From Candidatus Cloacimonadota bacterium (GTDB lineage: Bacteria; Cloacimonadota; Cloacimonadia; Cloacimonadales; TCS61): a stretch of DNA of 5,396 nucleotides. Location of the stretch: positions 1-5,396 of the forward strand of contig DAOUVH010000097.1 of NCBI GenBank assembly GCA_030667725.1, read 5' to 3'. Below are positions 1-5,396 of this stretch, in pieces. A program made the position numbers and the translations under genes. Under the pieces are notes generated by a model. That model made no database searches. It saw nothing but the letters and a program-made list of their open reading frames with translations, and had not been told where the DNA came from. Position 1 is the stretch's first letter. Every line of letters starts with the position of its first letter.

Positions 1-458
1 ATTATTGCTCTAGCCAATGCAACTCTCTTCTTCATACCACCGCTGAGTTCAGAAGGCATTTTTGTTAGAACATCTTTCAGCCCGACCAGTTTCAATTTTT
101 CCGTAACTTCTTTCAGGATGTCATCTTCAGAAAGATCTGTATGCTCGATTAATGGAAGTGCTATATTCTGATATACATTCAAAGAATCCAATAAAGCTGA
201 ACCTTGAAAAAGCATTGCCATCTTTTTTCTTGTTTCGTTTAATTCTTGTTTATTTAATGTAAAAAGATCTATCTCATCAATAATTATTGAGCCTTCCACT
301 GGTTCAATAAGACCCTCAATGCATTTCATCAAGACGCTTTTTCCGGTACCGCTCTGTCCAACAACAATTGTTATCTGGTTTTCCCTTATCGTTAGATCTA
401 TATTTTTCAGAATTACTTGCTCACCAAAACTTATTGAAAGATTCTTAATTTCTATCAT
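1..458 (-). CDS. mlaF: MlaF/Mce-type ABC transporter ATP-binding protein (N-terminal 152 residues; 3' end beyond window)
   Basis: This is the ATPase subunit of an ABC transporter, most like the MlaF (Ttg2A) ATPase. MlaF works with the MlaE permease and an MCE-domain protein to move phospholipid between the inner and outer membranes. I translated the minus strand from the ATG at 458. Visible are a Walker A motif GQSGTGKS (residues 34-41, Lys40), a Q-loop at Gln85 in the context MLFQGSALLDSL, and an ABC signature LSGGM (138-142) followed by KKRVALARA. The S-V-L-x-K run after Walker A, the LFQ-(S/G)-x-ALxDS Q-loop and a signature ending in Met are typical of the MlaF group. Walker B, the D-loop and the H-loop would lie beyond the left edge; the family is usually about 240-270 residues. 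An in-frame TAA directly precedes the ATG, and AGGA lies six bases upstream, so the start is firm. No mlaE precedes it, so partner genes would have to lie downstream or elsewhere. The family call is strong; the substrate is inferred. Confidence 0.88.
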   Translation of the reverse strand, partial: MIEIKNLSISFGEQVILKNIDLTIRENQITIVVGQSGTGKSVLMKCIEGLIEPVEGSIIIDEIDLFTLNKQELNETRKKMAMLFQGSALLDSLNVYQNIALPLIEHTDLSEDDILKEVTEKLKLVGLKDVLTKMPSELSGGMKKRVALARAI

Positions 459-464
459 TTATTT

Positions 465-468
465 TCCT
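465..468 (-). promoter_or_regulatory. Ribosome binding site of the mlaF-like gene
   Basis: AGGA on the minus strand, six bases before the ATG at 458. Together with the in-frame TAA at 459-461 it fixes the start of the ABC ATPase. Confidence 0.7.
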
Positions 469-511
469 AAAACCATATCATCTTATGACAATTTAATTCA
501 TCATTCTCTGC

Positions 512-542
512 ATTATATTTAGAATAATTCTGTCTATCACAA
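512..542 (-). promoter_or_regulatory. Possible sigma-70-like promoter for the mlaF-like gene
   Basis: The 84-base gap between the mtaB stop and the mlaF start holds a perfect TATAAT (512-517, minus strand) with TTGTGA (537-542) upstream, separated by 19 bases. The -35 box matches TTGACA at four of six positions and the spacer is longer than the usual 17. The region is very AT-rich, so a chance match is quite possible. If real, the ATPase gene would have its own promoter in addition to any read-through from mtaB. No U-tailed terminator hairpin separates the two genes. Confidence 0.25.
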
Positions 543-1844
543 CTATTCCACCATTTCAACTTCAATACCGTCATACTTTTTAGAAACCGGACGCAGGTGT
601 AAATACTTTTTCTCTAAATCTTGTTCACTTTTAAAAAATACACGAACATAATGATCTGAAAGTGCCGTCCAATATCCATTTGATCTTTGTTCAATTACGC
701 CTCTTAATTCAATATTATTAGTGATTATGAAATCTGTATACTCAACGAGTTTTGCCTCAGATATCGAGATCAATTCGTTGCTTCTCTGTTTTATGATCTT
801 CCCATTCACATGACTTTTCATTTTTTCAGCACGAGTTCCCGATCTTTTAGAATAGGAAAAAACATGAAGATAGGCAAAATCAAGATTTGAAAGGAAGTAA
901 TGAGTTTTTTGGAAAAGTTCTTCCGTCTCTCCTGGAAGTCCGGCAATCACATCAATCCCTATCGCAACATCAGGGAAAATATTTCTGAGTTTTGTAATAA
1001 CATTTCTAAACTGTTCAGTAGAATATCGTCTTCCCATTTTGCTGAGAAGATCATCACATCCCACCTGGAGCGGAATATGAAAATGATGACATATTTTTTT
1101 ACTTTTCGTAATATACTCCAATAATCCAACGGTAAAAAGTTGAGGTTCAATAGAACTTAACCTGATCAGTTCAACACCATTTATTTCCTCGATCTCATAT
1201 AGCAGTTTTGCCAAGGAATAACCTGATTCGATTCCATAAAGTCCCAGATTGATCCCACCAAGAACGAATTCTTTATAACCGTTATCAACCAATTTTTGTA
1301 TTTGATCAAGAATGTAATTTTTCTTCCTACTTCGGGAATGTCCTCTGGCATAAGGGATTGCACAGTAAGCACAATAATAATCACAACCATCTTGCACTTT
1401 GATAAAGGCCCGGGTTTTATCAAGCATCTTAGTAGTCGACATCTCATCAAAGTTGTGTTGATCATTTATATCACCGAAAACTGAAGTTTCAGAGTTGAGT
1501 TTTTCAAATATCTTGCTTTTGCTGTTATTATCAACTATCAGATCAACATCACCTAATTCATTGATTTCCTCTTTCTTTCTCTGTGAATAACATCCTGTAA
1601 CAATAACTTTTACATTAGGATTGATCTGCTTTTGATTTAATGCTTTTCGAATTGCATTCCGGCTTTTATAATCTGTTCTGTTCGTAACGGTGCAAGTGTT
1701 AATTATATAAATATCAGCAGGCTTATCGAATTCAGTAATTTGATAACCTGCTTGAGCAAATTCATCTACAATACATGCTGTTTCGTATTGGTTAACTTTA
1801 CAACCAAAGGTTATAGCTGCAATTGATTTATTTATACTTTCCAT
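543..1844 (-). CDS. mtaB: tRNA (N6-threonylcarbamoyladenosine(37)-C2)-methylthiotransferase MtaB
   Basis: A radical-SAM methylthiotransferase that converts t6A to ms2t6A at position 37, next to the anticodon, in tRNAs reading ANN codons; it acts in the cytoplasm. The 433-residue protein has the three-domain order of the family. The N-terminal UPF0004 domain has Cys15 (FGCKVNQYE), Cys51 (NTCTVT) and Cys85 (VTGCYSQ), which bind the auxiliary 4Fe-4S cluster. The radical-SAM core has CxxxCxxC at Cys154, Cys158 and Cys161, then the conserved HIPLQVG (256-262) and DVIAGLPGET (298-307). The last 60 or so residues fit a TRAM RNA-binding domain. The NQYE/NTCTVTN pattern and the length fit MtaB better than MiaB or RimO. 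All six cluster cysteines are present, so the enzyme should be active. The ATG lies three bases after the stop of the exported-protein gene, in the same frame (TAA TTA ATG). There is no strong Shine-Dalgarno sequence, which suggests translational coupling to that gene. Confidence 0.93.
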   Translation of the reverse strand: MESINKSIAAITFGCKVNQYETACIVDEFAQAGYQITEFDKPADIYIINTCTVTNRTDYKSRNAIRKALNQKQINPNVKVIVTGCYSQRKKEEINELGDVDLIVDNNSKSKIFEKLNSETSVFGDINDQHNFDEMSTTKMLDKTRAFIKVQDGCDYYCAYCAIPYARGHSRSRKKNYILDQIQKLVDNGYKEFVLGGINLGLYGIESGYSLAKLLYEIEEINGVELIRLSSIEPQLFTVGLLEYITKSKKICHHFHIPLQVGCDDLLSKMGRRYSTEQFRNVITKLRNIFPDVAIGIDVIAGLPGETEELFQKTHYFLSNLDFAYLHVFSYSKRSGTRAEKMKSHVNGKIIKQRSNELISISEAKLVEYTDFIITNNIELRGVIEQRSNGYWTALSDHYVRVFFKSEQDLEKKYLHLRPVSKKYDGIEVEMVE

Positions 1845-1847
1845 TAA

Positions 1848-3518
1848 TTACTTATCAAAAATCTTCATCCCTGAATTATCGATTCTAACAGTTCGCTTAT
1901 CATTCAATTCTAACGCAGTTGGCAGGTTTTGGAATAAACATTTATCCTTAATAGAATGATGATTTAGTCCTGTTTTAATCCATTTATTCTCTTCAAATTT
2001 ATAGACTTCAAAATTTTGCCTTTTAAGCATAAATAGATTATTATTATATTCCAAGAAATATTCAATTTTATAGCTGAATTCAAAATCTGGTGTAATTTCT
2101 ACGAATGTTTTGTTTATATGATTATATTCATACATATAATACTTGGTATCGTGCCCATAAGTAATGTACAATATATAAAGCTTGTTACCAATCTTTAAGA
2201 ATTTTGTTTGTGTCTCTCCTCTTGAGAAATCTACTTCATTTGAACCTTGAATTTGATGAATTTCACTTGTTCCGATATTTAAAATATTCAAACCATCATC
2301 CGAAATAAAGAATATTTCAGTATCATAAATTGAAACAAGATGATAAAAATCAATTAATCTAGCAATATAATTGTTGAGATCAAAGTTGGTTCTATGTTCA
2401 TCAAGCTCGAATATTTTATTATTATGCAAAAAACTATTGTGATAGTCAAAACTATGAAATGTTGAACTTAATAACTCGACATATTTAACTGAATTTAACA
2501 TTTTTAATGTTCTCTGAATTTTTTCTTCATCGAAATTCAAATAATATTTGTCAAACATTGCATATACATCTGGAAACTTTTGCTTCTTATGATATATTTG
2601 AATATAGTTTTCTATTATTCCAATTGGAAATGTTCTGGATGTACTTGAATAAACTTTAATTTTGGGTAAAGCATCGATTAACCGATCTAGTACATTAGAA
2701 ATTTCCATGATTTCATATTGATTCCATGTTGAATGTGTTTTATCAAATTCTACAACATGACTAAATTTTTCATTATCATTTACATTGAGCCATAGATAAT
2801 TTGAAGATAAGATTGCTTGAAAAATGTGAAAATCTGAAGTAGGATCATTTTGAACCAATTCATTATGATAAACATCCCACGTTCCTTCAGAGTTATCATA
2901 AAATACAACATAACCCGGACTTCTATTTATAATAAACCACACTCCTTGATCATCAATAAGAATCGGAGTATTACTATACAAACCAGAGCCAACTAAGTTT
3001 GTTATTTCGTTTGTAACATTATCGATTAACTCAGTCTCAATATCAATTTGATACAAATTCTTAAACGTTGAGATCCAAACCATTCGAGTATCTTCGTCGT
3101 AATACATGTTAATATTTGAATATGGGTTTTCTAATATTTGCTCATCCTCAATTATAATCTTTCTTTCAAAACTTTCATTACTTAAACTGAAAATAATAAT
3201 TCCAACGTTTTGTAATGCAATCCAAATTTCATTATTGATTTTAACTATTGATCGAACAGATTTCTTAAATTTGCCATATTCTGGATATGGAAAGATTAAA
3301 ATTGAATCCTGCATCGATTTACATAAACCGCTGTACAATGCGAAATAATCATATCCATTATAGTTATATATTGGCTTAAAATCGTATGCTGTTGTATTTG
3401 GAAACCAAATTGAATCTTCATATGTTTGGTAGTGTGGCGTAAATACTTGAGTTCCTTCTTCGATAGAATAAATTTCAATTAAAAAAGAAACAAATAATAG
3501 AATTAATATTTTTTTCAT
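1848..3518 (-). CDS. Uncharacterised exported protein, probable divergent beta-propeller (556 aa)
   Basis: I do not recognise this protein by name. With the start at the ATG at 3518, it opens with a Sec-type signal peptide (MKKILILLFVSFLIEIYS; likely cleavage near residue 18). There is no lipobox cysteine and no further obvious membrane helix, so a periplasmic or secreted location is expected. The mature part holds recurring units of a hydrophobic beta-strand pair followed by an aromatic: EIWIAL (from about 97), MVWIST (146), GVWFII (192), YLWLNV (241), EIFFIS (401), KLYILY (446) and NLFMLK (494). Several end in TW, KTF or KW strands. Spacing is about 45-50 residues, as in beta-propeller families such as the two-component-regulator propeller. 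A stretch at about 270-395 interrupts the pattern, looks partly helical and may be an inserted domain. No catalytic motif or C-terminal sorting signal is visible. Spot counts suggest lower GC than its neighbours. mtaB follows after three bases. Fold is an inference; function unknown. Confidence 0.8.
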   Translation of the reverse strand: MKKILILLFVSFLIEIYSIEEGTQVFTPHYQTYEDSIWFPNTTAYDFKPIYNYNGYDYFALYSGLCKSMQDSILIFPYPEYGKFKKSVRSIVKINNEIWIALQNVGIIIFSLSNESFERKIIIEDEQILENPYSNINMYYDEDTRMVWISTFKNLYQIDIETELIDNVTNEITNLVGSGLYSNTPILIDDQGVWFIINRSPGYVVFYDNSEGTWDVYHNELVQNDPTSDFHIFQAILSSNYLWLNVNDNEKFSHVVEFDKTHSTWNQYEIMEISNVLDRLIDALPKIKVYSSTSRTFPIGIIENYIQIYHKKQKFPDVYAMFDKYYLNFDEEKIQRTLKMLNSVKYVELLSSTFHSFDYHNSFLHNNKIFELDEHRTNFDLNNYIARLIDFYHLVSIYDTEIFFISDDGLNILNIGTSEIHQIQGSNEVDFSRGETQTKFLKIGNKLYILYITYGHDTKYYMYEYNHINKTFVEITPDFEFSYKIEYFLEYNNNLFMLKRQNFEVYKFEENKWIKTGLNHHSIKDKCLFQNLPTALELNDKRTVRIDNSGMKIFDK

Positions 3519-3524
3519 TTTCAA

Positions 3525-3529
3525 CTCCC
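3525..3529 (-). promoter_or_regulatory. Ribosome binding site deciding the start of the exported protein
   Basis: GGGAG on the minus strand lies six bases before the ATG at 3518. It directly abuts an in-frame TTG at 3524, which would leave no spacer. The ATG is therefore the better start, and it gives a signal peptide beginning MKKILILL. Confidence 0.75.
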
Positions 3530-3547
3530 AATAATGCCACTGATTTA

Positions 3548-3576
3548 ATTCTATCCCCCTTTATAAGTGGGAACAA
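3548..3576 (-). promoter_or_regulatory. Possible promoter for the exported protein-mtaB pair
   Basis: On the minus strand, TTGTTC (3571-3576) and TAGAAT (3548-3553) are separated by exactly 17 bases. The -10 box matches TATAAT at five of six positions, the -35 box matches TTGACA at only three. Transcription would start near 3541, leaving a leader of about 22 bases that contains the GGGAG site. The element lies almost wholly within an imperfect palindrome (3553-3584). The -35 match is weak and promoter consensus differs between phyla, so this is tentative. Confidence 0.3.
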
Positions 3577-3584
3577 AAGGGGAT
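3553..3584. repeat. Imperfect palindrome with CCCC/GGGG arms
   Basis: ATCCCC-C-TTT (3553-3562) pairs with AAAGGGGAT (3576-3584), giving nine base pairs with one bulged C (3559) and a 13-base loop. The minus-strand copy is not followed by a U-run, so it is not a typical intrinsic terminator. Its arms resemble those of the palindrome at 3667-3685, about 80 bases away, and together they look like parts of one composite repeat. Confidence 0.6.
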
Positions 3585-3594
3585 TAGGTTTGAA

Positions 3595-3612
3595 ATATTC
3601 TTTTCAGAATAT
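3595..3612 (-). repeat. AT-rich hairpin with GAAA tetraloop
   Basis: A perfect seven-base-pair inverted repeat, ATATTCT and AGAATAT, around a four-base loop. Read on the minus strand (the sense of every gene here), the loop is GAAA, a stabilising GNRA tetraloop. Only a short TTTC follows, so it is a poor intrinsic terminator. It sits between the two GC-rich palindromes downstream of aspS. Confidence 0.5.
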
Positions 3613-3646
3613 ACCGATTTGAATAAGTCATTCATCATTCAATAAA

Positions 3647-3685
3647 CCCCTCCGCACTACGTGCATCTCCCCTTACAAAGGGGAG
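3647..3685. repeat. Composite palindromic extragenic repeat
   Basis: The element has three parts: a CCCCTCC block (3647-3653), a small hairpin GCAC-TAC-GTGC (3654-3664), and a perfect eight-base-pair hairpin CTCCCCTT-ACA-AAGGGGAG (3667-3685). The layout of a CCCCTCC block, a short inner palindrome and a CTCCCC/GGGGAG hairpin looks like a dispersed REP-like or MITE-like element of the kind found many times between genes in some AT-rich environmental genomes. That comparison is from general recall, not a search. It begins 22 bases after the aspS stop and could shape the 3' end of that message, but neither strand has a clear U-run after the hairpin. Confidence 0.6.
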
Positions 3686-3707
3686 CCAATTTCAATATTA
3701 TTTTGTA

Positions 3708-5396
3708 CTATAATAATTTAATTTTTTTTACAATTTCTGGAATTAAATTAATCCCAAGCTCATCCAACTGTTTATTATCAACTTCTGCAGGTGATTCGCT
3801 CATCAAGTCGGTTGCCTGAAGTGTTTTGGGAAAAGCAATGACATCACGAATTGATTGAGCGTTACTCATTATCATAACAATTCTATCAATTCCCGGGGCA
3901 ATTCCACCATGAGGAGGAGTTCCGTATCTAAGTGCATTCAGGAAAAAACCAAATTTTTCATCCAATTCTTCTTCTGAGAATCCCAAAACATCAAATATTT
4001 TCTTTTGGATATCAAGTCTGTGACAGCGAATACTACCGGAGGAAAGTTCCATACCATTACAAACCAGATCATAAAGTTGCCCTTCGATCTTTTCATATTC
4101 ACCTGTCTCAAAATACTTAAGATGCTCTTTTTTTGGCAGTGTAAACATATGATGTGCAGTTTCCCAACGTTCTTCATCATCGTTGTATTCGAATAGTGGG
4201 AAATCGGTTATCCATAAAAAATTGAATTGCTCAGAACCATAGAGTTTAAGCTCTTTACCTAGATAATTCCTGATCTCAGAAAGAACTTTGAATACCATTT
4301 TATCTCTATCCGCTGCAAAAAGAAGAAGGTCACCATCCTCTGCTCCAGTTCTCTTAATTATGTTCTTCTTCTCTTCGTCTGAAATGAAGTTTGTAATACC
4401 GGACTGGAATTCTCCATCATGATATTTCACAAAAGCGAGTCCCTTCCCACCAACGTGTTTTGCTCTGTCTGTAAGCATATCGATCTGTTTTCTGGAATAG
4501 CCAGCGCATCCAAGGGCAACAATACAACGCACACTGCCGCCATTCTGCAAAGCTTCGCTGAACACTTTGAATTCTGAATTTACCACTATCTCGGAAAGAT
4601 CATTTAATTCCATTTCAAAACGTGTGTCTGGTTTATCTGAACCATAACGATCCATTGACTGCTTATAAGTTAAATGTGGAAACGGAATTGGAAGATCAAC
4701 ATTGATAACTTTATTAAAAACATATTTGAATAAATCTTCCATAATTTGAAAAATTTCTTCTTGCGTTACATAGCTCATTTCAAGATCAAGTTGGGTGAAT
4801 TCTGGTTGTCTATCTGCTCGTAGATCTTCATCACGGAAACAACGGGCGATCTGGAAATATCTGTCAAAACCACCGATCATGAGAAGTTGCTTATAGATCT
4901 GCGGAGATTGCGGTAGTGCAAAGAATTTGCCATTATGCACTCTACTTGGAACTAGAAAATCTCTAGCACCTTCCGGTGTGCTTTTCATCAACATTGGAGT
5001 TTCAATTTCATAGAAATCTTTTTTAACTAGAAATTCTCTGATCGCATACACTATTTCATGTCTTATCAGAATTATATCTTTAAGCTTATCACGACGCAGA
5101 TCAAGATATCTGTATTTAAGTCGAAGATCTTCTTCAGCTAGAATATTTTCGTTTATTTGAACAGGTAGAGGTTCTGAGTTGTTAAGAAGAAGTAGTTCCT
5201 GTGCTTCTATTTCGATCTCCCCCGTTTTCATCTCTTTATTAATATTTTGTTGATCACGAAGAACCACCTTTCCGGTTACAGCTATCACATATTCATTTCT
5301 CAGTTTACCGGCTTTTGCGTGAACTGCTTCGTTTTCCGGGTGAAATACGATCTGAACTTTTCCGGAAATATCACGAATATCAATAAAAATAAGCCC
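3708..5396 (-). CDS. aspS: Aspartyl-tRNA synthetase, 5'-truncated by the window edge (562 residues visible)
   Basis: A class IIb synthetase that activates aspartate with ATP and charges tRNA(Asp) in the cytoplasm. The frame stays open to the right edge; there is an in-frame GTG at 5288, but the 36 codons before it read GLIFIDIRD...VQIVFHPEN...LRNEY, the conserved OB-fold anticodon-binding domain, so the true start is about 30 codons outside the window. Counting from the first visible residue, the order is: OB fold (to about 90); YRYLDLRRD (95-103); motif 1 region [16 protein letters not shown] (132-147); the aspartate-binding QSPQ (163-166); motif 2 [14 protein letters not shown] (187-200); YGSDKPD (251-257); the bacterial GAD insertion; and motif 3 [10 protein letters not shown] (496-505), followed by AFPK. 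The inferred full length of about 590 matches bacterial AspRS. All key residues appear intact. Whether it is discriminating or also charges tRNA(Asn) cannot be decided, because part of the anticodon-binding domain is missing. It ends with TAG at 3708-3710. Confidence 0.97.
   Translation of the reverse strand, partial: GLIFIDIRDISGKVQIVFHPENEAVHAKAGKLRNEYVIAVTGKVVLRDQQNINKEMKTGEIEIEAQELLLLNNSEPLPVQINENILAEEDLRLKYRYLDLRRDKLKDIILIRHEIVYAIREFLVKKDFYEIETPMLMKSTPEGARDFLVPSRVHNGKFFALPQSPQIYKQLLMIGGFDRYFQIARCFRDEDLRADRQPEFTQLDLEMSYVTQEEIFQIMEDLFKYVFNKVINVDLPIPFPHLTYKQSMDRYGSDKPDTRFEMELNDLSEIVVNSEFKVFSEALQNGGSVRCIVALGCAGYSRKQIDMLTDRAKHVGGKGLAFVKYHDGEFQSGITNFISDEEKKNIIKRTGAEDGDLLLFAADRDKMVFKVLSEIRNYLGKELKLYGSEQFNFLWITDFPLFEYNDDEERWETAHHMFTLPKKEHLKYFETGEYEKIEGQLYDLVCNGMELSSGSIRCHRLDIQKKIFDVLGFSEEELDEKFGFFLNALRYGTPPHGGIAPGIDRIVMIMSNAQSIRDVIAFPKTLQATDLMSESPAEVDNKQLDELGINLIPEIVKKIKLL

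Noticed and set aside
319..522. Open frame of 67 codons on the plus strand
   Set aside because: It runs antisense to the Walker A end of the MlaF-like gene, has no family resemblance, and reads as a shadow of that coding sequence.
521..531. Hairpin AGAAT-A-ATTCT after mtaB
   Set aside because: The one-base loop is too short for the full stem to form, and no U-run follows; probably chance in AT-rich sequence.
3519..3524. TTG at 3522-3524 as the start of the exported protein
   Set aside because: GGGAG directly abuts the TTG, leaving no spacer. The ATG at 3518 has a six-base spacer and gives an ordinary signal peptide.
3667..3685. Intrinsic terminator for aspS
   Set aside because: The stem is strong, but on the minus strand it is followed by ATGCACG rather than a U-run. 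It fits a palindromic repeat better, although some effect on the 3' end cannot be excluded.
3938..4180. Open frame of 80 codons on the minus strand inside aspS
   Set aside because: It overlaps conserved AspRS coding sequence in another frame and shows no recognisable domain.
5286..5288. GTG at 5288 as the aspS start
   Set aside because: The upstream in-frame codons to the window edge encode conserved AspRS OB-fold sequence, so the gene continues beyond the window.

Overview
This AT-rich window carries four genes, all on the minus strand. Read in the direction of transcription (right to left) they are: aspS (cut at its 5' end by the right edge), an unrecognised exported protein of about 556 residues, mtaB, and the start of an mlaF-like ABC ATPase gene (cut at its 3' end by the left edge). 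No RNA gene, CRISPR array, transposase or phage gene is visible. The gene content points to a diderm (Gram-negative-type) bacterium: the ATPase resembles the MlaF/Mce lipid-transport family, and the unknown protein has a Sec-type signal peptide. The low GC content and the style of the intergenic palindromes would suit Cloacimonadota, Bacteroidota or related environmental lineages, but that placement is a guess and was not tested.

Layout. 3708-5396 is aspartyl-tRNA synthetase, with all three class II motifs and the bacterial insertion domain. 3519-3707 is a 189-base spacer with a cluster of palindromes (GC-rich arms of CCCCT/AGGGG type plus an AT-rich hairpin); it looks like a dispersed extragenic repeat rather than a simple terminator. 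1848-3518 encodes the exported protein, whose recurring aromatic-rich beta-strand motifs suggest a divergent beta-propeller with a large insert; its best start is the ATG at 3518. Only three bases after its stop begins mtaB (543-1844), a radical-SAM methylthiotransferase that modifies tRNA position 37. An 84-base gap with a possible promoter leads to the MlaF-like ATPase (1-458).

How the genes fit together. aspS and mtaB both serve translation (tRNA charging and anticodon-loop modification). The exported protein and the MlaF-like ATPase belong to the cell envelope. The exported gene and mtaB are almost certainly co-transcribed and probably translationally coupled. No common pathway is evident, and the arrangement could simply be same-strand crowding. 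The least explained items are the exported protein and the palindrome cluster before it.
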